Shown in pieces: positions 19,141-32,545 of a DNA stretch of 64,000 nucleotides. Made by a program: the position numbers and the translations under genes. Position 1 is the first letter of the stretch. Every line of letters begins with the position of its first letter. Location of the stretch: NCBI GenBank assembly GCA_037355855.1, contig CM074764.1, positions 3,782,001 through 3,846,000 on the forward strand, in the 5' to 3' direction. This stretch comes from Pseudo-nitzschia pungens. Taxonomy: Eukaryota; Bacillariophyta; Bacillariophyceae; Bacillariales; Bacillariaceae. The notes below the pieces were generated by a model that was given only the letters and a program-made list of their open reading frames with translations, searched no databases and was not told the origin of the DNA.

Positions 19141-20173
19141 TCGACCCACTTCTACGAACCGGGACGCCGGCTAGAGCGCGTGACGAAACCCAGTTGGTTG
19201 ATCACCACTGGCATCCATGCCTACACTTGGATGTAAAACTTCAGCTGTAACTGGACCAGCAGCTGACATCGTGAGATCCCTGATGTTAATGGGGAGCCCT
19301 TCCCCAGCAGACAGACGCGCAAACCGACCGGAGCCCATACATCCACCTCTGGGGCCTATTGATACAGAGTACGGTAGCTGAGCATCATGGTGGCACCATG
19401 GAGGCTCAGTCCGGTGGGGAAGGAGCAGGACGGACGTGGAGAAAGCAGCGTCCATGATTCCCTGTTATTCTTACAGGATTCAAGGGGACGCTTGTTTGCA
19501 ACGGATGGAACCACACTGGAAAAAGAAAAAGGCTTTCGTGGAGACAGACCACCACGTATTCCAGTGAGAACAGTCAGTTATATCCAGCAGAATAAAACAT
19601 GACGTCAGGACCATCCGACCAGAACAATGAGGCCCGGACCACCTCGAATCTGCCATACCATCGATTTTTGATTTTAGCCAAGGGAACTTGGAATCAGAAC
19701 CCTGAGATCAGTCATATCTCAAAAACCAATGCAAGACCAGTCATGTCTCTGAGGCCAGTCATGCCTCTGAGATCAGTCATATCTCAAAACCGATAGATCC
19801 CTGGGACCAGTCATGTCCCAAAATCAAATCGATTGGTCCAGAGCAGAAAGACCGAAAGAATTCTTCTCTTTTTGGTTGCCGACACATGAACTCCGATCGA
19901 CACGGACCATCGATTCCGATGTTCTTCTTTCGACCATCGAATCAGAACCATCGATATGGATACCTTTTTTAGACGTCGGCACGAAGCTGTTGACACGAAA
20001 GACACCGACATGAAACTGTTGACACGGAAACGCTGACGTGATACCTTTTCTTGATACCTTTTCTTTTGGTCGACATCGATACAGACCTTTGATCGACGAC
20101 TCGGATGGAAACAGTCCCCACCACAAAAGAATTTGGAAACTGAAGCAAATTAGTTAATCAAAGCAAGACAACC
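19123..20173 (+). other. Copia leader region
   Basis: About 1 kb between the LTR and the gag start with no supported gene. From 19640 to 20100 it carries scrambled short repeats (AGTCATGTCTC/AGTCATATCTC, then GACACGAAAC-type) typical of untranslated leader sequence. Confidence 0.5.
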
Positions 20174-20933
20174 ATGGCCAAGCAAACTAGAAGCCAAGCC
20201 GCCGCCGCTGCAGCCGCCGCCGGAGACAGCGCTGCTGGCGCTGTCCCTGGAGGAGGCGCTGTCCCTGGAGGAGGCGCTGTCCCTGGAGGCTCTGCCCCTG
20301 GAGGCGACGCTCTCCCACCTGGAGCTGTCCCTGGAGCCGTCGCTGGAGCCGTCGCTCCCCCTGCTGGAGATGTCCCTGGAGTCGTCGCTGGAGTCGGCGT
20401 TCCCCCTGCTGGCGTTCCCCTTGTCGGAGCGCCTGGAGTCCCTCCTGTTGGAGCGCCTGCTGCGTTTGGAGTCTCCAGAGTCCAACAAGAACCAAACCTT
20501 GACATCCAACCCCGATCTGAGATGATCCTACTTGCTGCTATTCAAGAACTGCTTCTCATTCTTCAAGAAATGCCTCGGCATACGGAAGATGGGTGCGGCT
20601 TCAACCAAGCGAGCGCGAAGTATTTCCTCTGTACACCAAGATGGTGGTGACGATCAAGGAAGTCAATTGTATAGTAGGAAGGTCGAAGACAAGAAGTATC
20701 CCTACGAAGTTTACAAGACCTTCTCCAAGGAACAACGAAAGCAGTTGTACGACCTCCGTCAGAAGAAGAAGGCTTGAACTATTCAGTCCACTAGTTTGAA
20801 CCATACCACGCCTGCTGCCTCCGCGAACGCGACCCAAGGCGCAGGGAACAGTTTTGGACCCAAGGGGCGCAGAAAGAACAAGAACAAGAAGAAGGGAAAC
20901 GGCTCGAACCAAGGACAGACCCCCAAGAACTGA
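20174..20933 (+). pseudogene. Broken copia gag
   Basis: It starts MAKQTRSQ, followed by an Ala-rich run and many copies of a Gly-Ala-Val-Pro-Gly unit (residues ~20-95). The frame is lost near 20580-20640. In another frame a Gag-like segment (YPYEVYKTFSKEQRKQLYDL) ends at a TGA (20775-20777). The same frame then continues in a basic Lys/Asn-rich tail (RRKNKNKKKGNG) to 20933. The central Gag region normally present is missing, so this is a deleted and frameshifted gag. The Gly-Pro repeats are unusual for Gag and may be a repeat expansion. Confidence 0.6.
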
Positions 20934-21966
20934 AACGACGGCCGGTGCCCGAAATTAAGTAAGGTTGGCCGGCTGTTGTACCAGATGGATCTGCCACGCG
21001 CGCGCCCCCCACCCAGTCCTGAGGGGCAATGCGAGCTGGACAGTGTTAAATTGTAACCAAAATCGGTTTTCGTTTGACAAACCCTTAACCCTACATACAT
21101 TACATATGAACGCTCACACACTGCGCGAAAAGAAAATAAATAATTTTCTACTGGGTTCTCAGTACAAGAAAACAAGCAGCAGCAGCAACCACTCAGTAGA
21201 ATTAACAAGACAGCAACGTCGAATTCCCGACAAGGTTGTTGTCCTCACATCTTTAGTTTAACTCTGATTTGAATACCTTGATACTTACATCCTGCTCCCT
21301 GAGCAGCTCCCTGTAGAACTACAAGCCTAAGATCTAACTGACTGAGCCCCAAAGGTAGTTAGAATAGATCTGATCGATTCGTTCGGTCGTAGTGGTGAAT
21401 CCGAGACTATCGATAGAACAGACCGGCACCTCAACCGGTTTGCTGCTCCTGCTGTAGTATATCTCCAAGCCTGCCTTAGGACCTATCAGCTTAAACCCTG
21501 TTTCAGCTACATTTTAACAGATTAACAGTCGCAAGCTTATTTAAGCTTGCAAAGCTGGAGATCTACTACAAGCCACACAAGATAACAAGGAACAACGACG
21601 ACGACGACGAAAGACGAAATCGACGCTGCTCTCAGTTTTAATTCCACACTGGAACACCGAGCCCCCTGTTGCAAGGCCGTTCCAGGTATTATTATTCTCC
21701 TTGTTATTACGGTTAATACGGTACAAACGGCGTCTCCAAATTCCAAGAACTGAAGGAGAAAGAATTTTTCAAAATTCTGCTGCTGCTGCACCTATTTCTC
21801 CAGTCACGACGACGAGACGCAAAGTACAACACATAACCTTCCACTGATAGATCTGTATTCTCCGAATACAGCTGTATCTATATCTTGTATCCACCAGGCA
21901 AATATATCTCTGTTCTTTTGCCCGGATAACCCCCTCGGATTTATCCACACCACAGCACATGGCGAT
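20934..21966 (+). other. Copia gag-pol gap
   Basis: 1 kb without a supported gene. In the last ~60 bp the pol frame is already open upstream of the ATG at 21967, and HGDMTAAG there is the likely protease active-site region. Stop codons further upstream mean the gag-pol link is decayed. Confidence 0.45.
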
Positions 21967-24900
21967 ATGACTGCCGCCGGTTCCAACATGATCTTGCTTG
22001 AAGACCAAGTCGTCAGCCACGTCGATGTTCATCCTTTCTCGCCTGAGCTCAAGCCTATCAAGAACATTCCTATTGGGACCTGTGTTACGGCCTACACAGA
22101 TACCAACGGGAAAGTTTGGTTGATTTATTTCCACGAAGCCCTGTATTTTGGCGACAAGTTGCCCCACAGCTTGATTTGTCCGAATCAGATACGGGACTGT
22201 CACCCCAATTGTGTCAATGAGGCGCCCCGTCAATATGACGGACAGTCCAGTCACTCCATCCATATTGACAATACCGATCCTGAAGATCCCCAAGCGGGAC
22301 ACACCCTCGACATCAAGCTCCTGCTTGATGGGGTCGTGTCCTATTTCCCTTCCCGCAAGCCCACCAAGCATGAGATGGCCACATGCGATCATGTCGTTGC
22401 AACCCGAGACTTCCCTTGGGACCCGAAGAGCAAAAAGTTCGAGCAAGCCGAAGAAGCCATCGACGGCTCTCATCCGTTGAATCCTACGTTGTCTGTCCTT
22501 TGCGCGGCGCCGCCTATGGCAACGCCCATCGCGCCTGCCGAGACGACCACGAAGCAGTCCAAGAAGTCCAACAAGCGTAAGATGGAGCCCGTCGAAACAC
22601 GGTCCAACTTCAGTCCCCATCTGTACGACAAGCCTCTTCGGAGCGACGAGCTGATCCTACCACAGCATGATTGCTATGAGAAGTACAAGCTGCGGAGCCT
22701 TCAGCAACTCTGTACCCGCCGTGATCTCACCCCATGTGCGATCGCATCCGATTCTCGTCTGGATGCACAACTAATTCCTTGAAGACTTGCAGGGACGATG
22801 TAGACAAGGATTTAGACGAGGATACAGTTCCAAGTCTTACAATCAACGCCCTGCATACCCCTCTGTACGAGCGCGCCTACACCGATGGACGCGAGCGCTT
22901 CGAATTGGATCCCCGTTGCAGGGATTCTCCCGTCTGCTTGTCGTCTGTTTACAAGCATGTTCGATGGGACGATGCAGTTGAACCAGTCGACCCCGAGCTT
23001 GACACCATCGCTAGACGAGCCAAGTGGGGTCCGACGATTGACACCGAACGATACTGCAAGATCGACTCCGACCGTCTGTCCAAGATTTGGGATGTATCTC
23101 CGAGAAAGGCTGCAGATACCCTTCGGGTCACGACCCAGAAAGGCTTCCGCAACCCAATGCATCCCCTTGTCCGCCGATTGCCAACGCAGAGCTTCAGAAA
23201 CAAGCGCATCGCGGCTGGCAAATGGTATACCGACACCTGGATGGCAAAGGTCCCGAGCATCATGCGACAAGATTCAGCCGCCCAAGTTTTCAGTAATGGT
23301 AAGGGCTACGATGAGTTCATACCCATACAGGGCAAGAGACAAGCGTATGAAGGACTGAAGATTTTCATCCACGATGTTGGCATCCCCGAGCATTTGATAT
23401 CCGATGGCGCTCGAGAGCAAGGAGCCCCTGGAACTTACAAGACCCCATGGAATAAGGTTGTCAGCAAGAACCATATCCACCAGACCTTCATCCAGCCAAG
23501 ATGTCCCTTCCAGAATCGCGCGGAGCTCAGCATCGGCCATATCAGCAGAAGCATCCGCAAGAAGACGGCTCGGAAGCGATCCCCCAAGCGACTGTGGGCT
23601 TTTTGCGGAGAGCTCGTTGCTGCCATCCGACAGCGCACGGCTTCCAGCGATCCTGCTACGGTGATGGGTCGAACGCCGTTCGAAATCGTGCATGGGTACA
23701 TGCCTGACATATCTCTGTACCAAGCCCATGAATGGTATGATTTCGTCTATTGGGTTGATCTCTCTGATGGGACCGAAAAGCTAGGACGGTGGCTTGGCCC
23801 GTGTGGTGATAGATTCGGAGGCGGAGACTGCCACTGGATTTTGAACGAGGCGGCCATGCCGGTAAGCACTAATACAGTCCGTGCTGTCACTGAAGAAGAC
23901 TGGCGTTCACACGATGTCAAGCGCTATATGGACTCATTTGACCAAGCAGTGGAATCTAAGATTGGGGACAAAGTGGAGGATAACGACGCGAAGTTCCAAG
24001 CTACGTACCCTGATCCACCCGCTGAGTTATTTGAAGGTCACCAAGAAAGGTGGGAGCTCGCCGAGCCTGAAGCTTCCATTCCTGATATCGACGATCTCAT
24101 ACCTGATGGGGATGACTATGATGAGTATATTGGTAATAATGTCATGATCCAGAAGGGCGACGAACGACTACGGTGTGTTGTGAAGAATCGTTCTGCTGAC
24201 CTTAATGGCAATCCGATTGGCAAGAGGAATGATAACCCTATCCTTGATACCAGAATGTATGATCTGCAGTTTCCAGATGGTTCCGTCGAGCAGTACACCG
24301 CCAATATTGTTGCTGAGAGTATGTACAGCGAGATCGATGACGACGGACATATGTTTTCTCTATTGGACGAGATTATCGATCACGAGAAGGACGGATCCGC
24401 CGTCAGGAAGCAAGACGCGACGATCATCAACAAGTATGGTCGCAAAGTCCCCAAGCCCACCACGAAGGGATGGCGATTGCTCGTCAGTTGGAAAGACGGA
24501 ACCGAATCCTGGTGTAAGTTGAGCGATCTGAAAGGGTCCTTTCCTGTGCAGACCGCAGAGTACGCCGTATCCGCCAAGATTTCAGAGCAGCCAGCATTCC
24601 GATGGTGGATTCACCATGTACTACGAAGGAAGAAGCGAATCCTCAAGGCCACCAAGCGAAACAAGTACTGGGATAGGACGCACAAGTTTGGAGTTGAGTT
24701 ACCTCATTCCATCCCTGAAGCTCTCGCCATCGACCGAAAGACGGGAATGGACTATTGGGAGAAGGCGATTGCGAAGGAGATGAGAAACAACGAGATGGCG
24801 TTCGAGTTTGACCCCAGCTACACCGTCGAAGGTCTCAAGGCCAAAGGATTCAGCAAGATCACGACGCACATGATCTTTGACGTGAAGTTGGGGTCCCTGA

Positions 24901-26408
24901 CGAGAAAAGCCAGATTGGTCGCCGATGGCCATAAAGTACAAGCGACAGCCAAGGAACACACCTTCAGCAGTGTTCCAAGCAGAGATTCAGTCCGTATCTT
25001 CCTCCTGTTGGCAGCGCTGAACAATTTGGACGTACTATCTGCGGACATCCAAAACGCCTATCTTACAGCGCCGATCAAAAAGAAGTATTATTTAGTCGCG
25101 CGGGCTGAAGATGGTTTCCCCCAGCATTTGGTAGGTCAGGTATGTAAGATCGTTCGAGCACTGTATGGGCTTCCTGTTGCGGGCGCGTCGTTTCGATCCT
25201 ATTTGACCAAGCACCTATGAACGCTAGGATATCAACCCTGTAAAGCTGATCCTGATGTTCATATGCGAGTGGAGACAAGGAAAGATGGTTCTAGGTACTG
25301 GGCATACTTGATTGCATACGTCGATGATATCATCTGTTGCAGTGAAGATCCTCGACGACAGCTGGAAAGTATCGAGCAACGCTTCACGCTGAAGGACGGG
25401 ACTATAGAAGTTCCAACCCTGTATCTGGGCGCTGATGTCCATTCGCATGTGGTCGAAGACGACCCAATTCCCAAGTGGGCAATGTCCTCCGAGAAATATG
25501 CCAAGAAGGCCATCGACGCTGTGGAAAAGGAGCTTGGCACCGAGCAGTACGGTTACAAGTACCTTCCGAACAAGGTGTCAACCCCGTTGACATCCGATTA
25601 TCAACCTGAGGTTGATGTAACCGCCGAACTAGATCCAAGCAAGCAGAATTACTACCAAGGATTGATTGGAGTCTTAAGGTGGCTATGTGAGCTCGGTCGG
25701 CTTGATTTGGTCATGCCTGTATCTCTTATGTCTAGATATCTAGCGCAAGCGCAAACAGGGCATTTGAATCAAGTATTGCACATGTTTGCCTATCTCAAGG
25801 CGCATGCCCGATCCAAGTTGGTGTTTGATGAGACCCGGCCTGAAGTAGATGAGTCCAGATTCCCCGACTGTGATTGGAGTGAGTTCTATCCAGATGCCAA
25901 GGAAGTGTTGCCACCAGATGCCCCTGAAGCGCTTGGAAAAGCAGTTATTATGAGTTGTTTTGTCGATGCGGATCATGCCGGTTGCAAAGCAACAAGAAGA
26001 TCCCATACCGGGATTATTATCTTTGTAAACAGGGCCCCCATCCTGTGGTTCAGCAAACGCCAGACCACTGTCGAGACGTCAACCTTCGGTTCTGAGATAG
26101 TTGCACTCCGAATTGCCATTGAACTGATTGAGGGTCTTAGATACAAGCTCAGGATGATGGGCGTCCCTATTGAAGGTCCTACCAATGTGTACTGTGACAA
26201 CGAGTCTGTTGTTAAGAACACCACCAGGCCGGAGAGTCCATGCAACAAGAAGCACAACTGCGTTGCTTACCACAAGGCGCGCGAGTCTGTTGCTGCTGGG
26301 ACGATCCGAATTGCGAAGGAGCCTGGCGAGACCAATATTGCTGACTTATTCACCAAGCTACTGAATGGTCCAGCTCTGAAAGAACACTGCGCTCAATGCA
26401 TGTGGTAA
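21967..26408 (+). pseudogene. Broken copia pol: protease-integrase-RT-RNase H
   Basis: The protease region resembles the diatom CoDi type (GDMTAAG, PIKNIPIGTCVTAYT, LPHSLICPNQIR) and ends at 22782; the frame changes there. Integrase follows with WYTDTW, LISDGAREQ and QNRAELSIGH for the D, D and E residues. Reverse transcriptase has LSADIQNAYL and YVDDIICCS. An in-frame TGA at 25218-25220 interrupts it between TKHL and TLGYQPCKADPD, and the same frame resumes directly after. RNase H shows FVDADHAG, TFGSEIVAL and VYCDNESVV. The C-terminal ADLFTKLL motif is intact and the stop is at 26408. One frameshift and one nonsense codon make it non-functional. Confidence 0.9.
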
Positions 26409-27083
26409 GAAATTGCTCTAGCTGCATTATTTGGGATACTTTTGGTCCCTGACAAGCAGCTCGGACGCAACGTCTTTTGATTTCGATTACGAGTTCATTT
26501 CGATTCCGATTTTCGGATGCAACGATTTTTCGGAAGCAGTCGACATCGAATACGAATTATTCGAACAAAGCAGATATCGGATTGTTCGAAGCGGTCGACT
26601 TCGATATCGATTACGATTTACAGCGGATCTGATGTTCCGGACGCGATTTTGATTTCGAGTACAGATTTCTTTGTTGCAGTGGACTTTGATTTCGATTTCG
26701 ATCCGACCTCGACCTTATGTTATATGTTATGTATTTGGGAGTCTCCGGTACACCGGTTCCGGGGACTATAAACTTGAAAGACAATAGGCTGATTGATCTG
26801 TCCTTATATGTGTTAAGGAATCGGACCAGGGGCAAAACGTCCTATGGTTCAACCCCCTTTTTTTTGTACTACAAATCAGCCAGGCCTCTGATAGAAGAAC
26901 TGCAATATTTGGTGCAGTTTGATCTCTGACAAGTCATATGGAAGCATCCCTGAATTCTGTTATGATCCATCCAAGTGTCCTGGTACAACAAGCAAGAGTA
27001 TTGGTGTTTCCCTGGTAGTATCTGTTTCCGGGGACCAGTATAGTTGCTCAGTACAGGGCCACTGGCATGAATCACGGGGACTA
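26409..27083 (+). other. Copia 3' untranslated region
   Basis: Between pol and the right LTR. From 26470 to 26710 it is packed with TTCGATT/ATTCGA-type degenerate repeats. The sequence before the LTR (CACGGGGAC) is a weak candidate polypurine tract. No gene. Confidence 0.5.
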
Positions 27084-27897
27084 TGAAGATATCCAGTGTG
27101 CTATGATCTGTGCTAAAGCTCCTGTGTAGGAGAATGTACTGGGGCTACAGTCAGCAGCCTCCAGTAGCTGACTAACAGGTGCTGAGCTGAGTGCTGAGAT
27201 GTGTGCTAATTGGTAGCATACATCCTTAGCAACAGGCTTAGCAACAGGCTTAGCAACAGGCTTAGCAACAGGCTTAGCAGCAGGCTTAGCAGCAGACCTA
27301 TCCTGTCTAGTATGGATGCTAGCAGAGTTTACTAGGGTCGCCGCATACGATTTGTACCAATCGTACGTACCCCGAGTAAAGCACCTCCTGTCATGGTGTA
27401 GCTAAATGCTACAGGGTTAGGGTTGCTAAGGCTACGAGATACTGAAAGATGCTAACCTACCATGATACCATGCTAAGATACTATGCTACCGCCGGGGCCA
27501 GGTCATTGGTGTATAATATGTACCATGACTGGATGCCCGGCCCAAACAGTTACCCAACGCGCTAGCATACGCGAGTTATTATCGCTAGCACACGATTCGA
27601 TCTAATTAATCGGAGATACCCTACGATACTCCGATACGCTACCCGTACAATACAGTACCAGAGCTACAGAGTGCTGTTATTATACGAGTTAGCGGATTGA
27701 TATCACGATACGAGCTGAGCGAGCGCTCAGCTCCCTCTTTTCACTCTTTTCTTTACACTCTAAAATAGACGCCTATCATGCCCTCCCCTTTTTATCGATT
27801 CCGATGTACCTCTAGGGAAGTACCTTGTAGTAACTAAGTGTATGCAATAAGACCTTGAACAGTCCACTGTAGTCTCACCTTTTGCCAGGGATGTACG
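27084..27897 (+). repeat. Right LTR of the copia element, first part
   Basis: It matches 18180 onward. The 12-bp TTAGCAACAGGC array here has ~6 units (27225-27294) against ~8 in the left LTR. The LTR is broken at 27897 by E2, whose target duplication is CG here and TG on the other side. Confidence 0.85.
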
Positions 27898-28189
27898 CGT
27901 CCGAAAACTGTTTCGCGACCCATCGCGACCAATCGCGACCGGATCGCGACCCAATCGCCACTTGTCTCAGAAAAATGTGACCCCAATTTTTTATTTCACA
28001 ACCTTTTTTCCACTATTCTCAACCTTATTTCTCCTTTTTCTCGATCCCCACATCATTTTCAGGAAAATGTTCTGATCTAGACCCTGATATTCAGTCCCTC
28101 GTCACCCTTTCATTCCATTTTACACATTTGACACATTTGACTCAACATAACAAATAATTTTTAATCAGATTTACTTCAATCACACAAAA

Positions 28190-29010
28190 GTGACAGCAAG
28201 CAGCAACCAATGCGTCGATAATACAGGGGGGAAAGCAAGCAGCAGCAACGCGTTGATAATACAAACGCGTCGATAATACAGGGGGGGGGCAGCAAGCAGC
28301 AGCAACGCGTCGATAATACACCAGGGACAGCAAGCAGCAACGTGTCGATAATACAGCAGGGGGGACAGCAAGCAGCAACGCGTTGATAATACAAGGGGGG
28401 GACAGCAAGCAGCAGCAACGCGTTGATAATACAGGGGGGGACAGCAAGCAGCAGCAACGCGTCTCGATAATACAAATGCGTCGATAATACAGGGGGGTTA
28501 GCAAGCAGCAAGCAGCAACGCGTCGATAATACAGCAGGGGGGACAGCAAGCAGCAGCAACGTGTCGATAATACAGCAGGGGGGACAGCAAACAGCAACGC
28601 GTCTATAATACACCAGGGGGGACAGCAAGCAGCAGCAAGCAGCGACGTGTCGGTAATACAGGGGGGACAGCAAGCAGCAGCAACGCGTTGATAATACAAA
28701 CGCGTCGATAATACGGGGGGGGACAGCAAGCAGCAAGCAGCAAACAGCAACGCGTCGATAATACAGGGGGGACAGCAAGCAGCAGCAACGCGTCGATAAT
28801 ACAGGGGGGACAGCAAGCAGCAACAAACGCGTCGATAATACAAGGGGGACAGCAAGCAGCAACGCGTCGATAATACAGGGGGGACAGCAAGCAGCAGCAA
28901 CGCGTCGATAATACAGGGGGGACAGCAAGCAGCAACAAACGCGTCGATAATACAAGGGGGACAGCAAGCAGCAACCAACGCGTCGATAATACAGGGGGGA
29001 TAATACACGA
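28190..29010. repeat. ~35-bp G-rich minisatellite (E2)
   Basis: About 20 units of the same family as 1140-2600, with G runs of 3-9. It is followed by the same boundary sequence (GAATATTTTTAAAGAACTC) as in E1. Confidence 0.9.
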
Positions 29011-29119
29011 GAATATTTTTAAAGAACTCTTGCCATGGTCGTCTTTCCTTGTCAGCGATCGTATCGGCCGTTCCCCTTTTCAGCAATCGTATCGGTCGTT
29101 CCCCTCCGTCTCCGTCTTT

Positions 29120-29510
29120 CGTCTCACTCGTAGGGATTATTTTGATCCGTCGCTCCTTTTCGCAACAACCGAAAATCGTAGGGGTGTCGTTTTTCTCTGG
29201 AAAGACGAAACAATGACAAACCGTTAGTACCCTCGTCGTCCCCGTCCGAAGCGATCGTAGCGATCGTACCCTCGTCGTCCCTGTCGTTTTTCTCTGGAAA
29301 GACGAAATTCAAAAAACAACAACGACAAACTGTTAGTACCCTCGTCGTCCCCGTCCGAAGCGATCGTAGCGATCGTACCCCCATCGTCCCTCTCTGGAGC
29401 GATTGTACCCCCGTCGGCCATCTCTGGAGCGATCGTACCTTCGTCGTCGTCGTCGTCCGTCTCCGCACCAATCGGTTGTGATTTTCGTCTTCGTTGTTTT
29501 CAATATCAGT
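29120..29510. repeat. CGTCGT-rich degenerate repeats (E2)
   Basis: Imperfect ~110-bp duplication containing TACCCTCGTCGTCCCCGTCC and GCGATCGTAGCGATCGTACC units, seen twice between 29226 and 29380 and more loosely after. No gene. Confidence 0.6.
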
Positions 29511-29514
29511 ACGT

Positions 29515-30115
29515 CGTATATCTGGGTAAGCCAGGTAGTTCCAGGACTTCAACACACCCAACCTCCGTGATATGAATCAGACAACAGAGCAGAAAGCAAG
29601 AGCGGCCGTTCTCAAGCTCCCCACAGCATGTGTGTCTTTTTCAAAAGAGATGGTCCCGGTGCCTGATGGCTAGGTTAAACTGGACCGGCCAGAATATTCC
29701 GATGCAAGAATTGAAACGAAAATGAAAATTATGACACATCCTGTACGAGGGAGATGTGGGGCGGAAAATCGATCTGCCACTGTGACGTAGTGCTTTAGTG
29801 CTTTATTACAGTGCTTTATTACGTGTGCTTTACGGTACTGTGTGTACAGGCTGAGTGGAAAAAATGACAGCAATGTACGTACTTTACAGTACTAAGTGTA
29901 CAGGCTGAGAAAAAGAAAAAATGACAGGTCTGTGCATACCCGTTCCTAGTAGGTACCGACAGTACGTACAGGCTGGGGATGTGTAGGTTTCCAGTACGGT
30001 GTAAACGGTACGTATAAACTGTACGTACGGTACTGGTACAAATCTTTTGGCGGTACGTATAAACTGTACGTACGGTACTGGTACAAATCTTTTGGCGCGA
30101 AGTGGTGGAGGTACG
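29515..30115. other. Conserved non-coding block of the E family (E2 copy)
   Basis: Homologous to 3015-3470, 42125-42665 and 61885-62350, with an extra ~120 bp of GTACGTA-rich sequence. A 42-bp duplication of the GGTACTGGTACAAATCTTTT segment lies at 30005-30100. No gene. Confidence 0.55.
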
Positions 30116-30354
30116 GTAACTTAGTGTTGGTACATATTATACAGGATGAGGCTTCCCCGAGATGGTGGTAGCATTAAAAGATGGAGAGAACACCTGTTTA
30201 GCAGTAGTAGACAGTAATAGTGGCACTACTGGATTGTATGCAGTTGGTATTGTTGGTTCGAGTCCCATCACGGGAATGTCTTTTGCTACATCACGATGCA
30301 ATAGCAATATTTTTGCTGCGAAGCACATGTCACAATAAGTGAGCTATTCAGTTA

Positions 30355-31390
30355 TTCAATGGTGACACCGAAATTATTGGTGCTTTTGGAATGCTTCTTT
30401 TTGAATACTCTTGCCCATGCATAGGATCAGGAATATTCACACTGGAATCACACAAAAATTGACCACATTCATTCAGATATTTGATTTTACAGTATTTTCT
30501 AGTAAATTTTCCAGTAGTGGACCAAATATTAATTATTCAGTGGTGACATCCAAACTTTCAATGATTTTTGAATACTTCTTTTTGAATACTCTTGCCCATG
30601 GATAGGATGAGAAATATTCACACTGGAATCACACAAAGATTGGCCAGATTCATTCAGATATGTGATTTTACAGTATTTTCTAGTAAATTCCACAGTACTG
30701 GGCCAAATATTAATTATTCGGTGGTGACATCCAAACTATTGGTGATTTTTGAATACTTCTTTTTGAATACTCTTGCCCATGCATAGGATGAGGAATATTC
30801 ACACCGGAATCACACAAATATTGGACAGATTCATTCAGATATTTGATTTGGTACTTTTTTCTAGTGAATTCCGCAGTAGTGGAACAAATATTAATTATTC
30901 TGTGGTGACATCCAAATTATAGGTGATTTTTAAATACTTCTTTTTGAATACTCTTGCCCATGCACAGTATGAGGAATATTCACATTGGAATCACACAAAC
31001 ATTGGCCAGATTTGCTCAGATATTTGATTTGGTACTTTTTCTATTGAATTCCGCAGTAGTGGACCAAATATTAATTATTCAGTGGTGACATCCAAATTAT
31101 AGGTGATTTTTAAATACTTCTTTTTGCATACTCTTGCCCATGCATAGGATGAGGAATATTCACACTGGAATCATACAAACATTGGACAGATTTGCTCAGA
31201 TATTTGATTTGGTACTTTTTTCTATTGAATTCCGCAGTAGTGGACCAAATATTAATTATTCAGTGGTGACATCCAAATTATAGGTGATTTTTGAATACTT
31301 CTTTTTGCATACTCTTGCCCATGCATAGGATGAGGAATATTCACACTAGAATCATACAAACATTGGCCAGATTTGTTCAGATATTTGATT
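30355..31390. repeat. ~181-bp tandem repeat (E2)
   Basis: About six units; the GTGACATCCAAA landmark recurs near 30362, 30541, 30721, 30903, 31084 and 31263. Same family as 3700-4935. Confidence 0.88.
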
Positions 31391-32155
31391 TGATGGTATA
31401 TTCACTGAGGTAGTACTATTCTTGCTGCTTGTAAGAGTAGTACAGTTATACACTGCTGCTACATACTACTGCAGTGCGTAGGTAGTAGTACATAAGAGGT
31501 AGTCAAAAATTATGGCGCAGCGGGGCAGGCTCTCTTTGGTTTAGGTGGCGCGCAATGATACCACCATCAGGTTTCTACTGGTTTCTACTATTACTTCAGT
31601 ACGGTACATACTACTAGTAGTAACTCTACTGCTATCATGTAGAAGAAATCAATTCTCAGCAAATAAATGCATGACAGAAAATGCATGTGTCGGTCGTAAA
31701 TCTTACTTCACATAATTTTGGGTCGGAATGGAACAAGAAAGACGGCAACTGGAAATGGTAAGTGAACCACATCAAGGTTGGAGGAGGTATTAATAATGGA
31801 TTTTGATTTGTCTAACTGTGCATCATTGACTTGCCTGCTTGCTCCTGATAGGGAGGCGACCGCAACTGCTGATGAAGTAGGATGCAATGGCAAATGAAAT
31901 ACAATGCGACGGTGAGTAAACCGCATCAAGATCTGGGGTATTGATAATGGATTTCAATTGTTCTAATTCTGCATTGAGTTGCCTGCTTGCTACTGATAGG
32001 GAAGAATCAACTTTAATGCGACGGGGCAACTGAAAAATGATGCGAAAAATGATGCGACGGGGCAACTGACACATATTGCGATCGCAAGACAAATATGATG
32101 GGATCGCAACTGACAAAATGATGCGATTGCAACTGATGAAATATGATGCGATGTG

Positions 32156-32545
32156 AGGAGACCTTTACTGGCAGTACAGATACCGGTATGGATGAAATTA
32201 TCACGATGACCATTATTTAAAAATCGTTTGAACCAAAATTTGTGTGGTGTGCATGAGGACGAAGACGATCGGAGCAAAGAGCAACGGCGATTTCAAGGAC
32301 GACGAAGACGATCGAAGCGAAGAGCAACGACGCTTTCAGAGAGGACGACGAAGCCAATCGAAGCGAAGAGCAACGACAATTTCAGAGAGGACGACGATTT
32401 CAGGGAGGACGACGAAGAGGAAGGCAATTTGGAGTGAAGAGCAACAACGACTTCAGGGAGGACAAAGACGATCGAAGCGAGAAGCAACAGACGATCGAAA
32501 CGAAGAGCGACGACGATTTCAAGGACGACGACTTCTTTTAACAAA
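32156..32545 (+). repeat. Gene D remnant and GAAGAGCAACGACG tract (E2)
   Basis: 32156-32240 matches the last bases of gene D as in E1. It is followed by degenerate repeats around GAAGCGAAGAGCAACGACG to 32545. Not coding. Confidence 0.65.
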
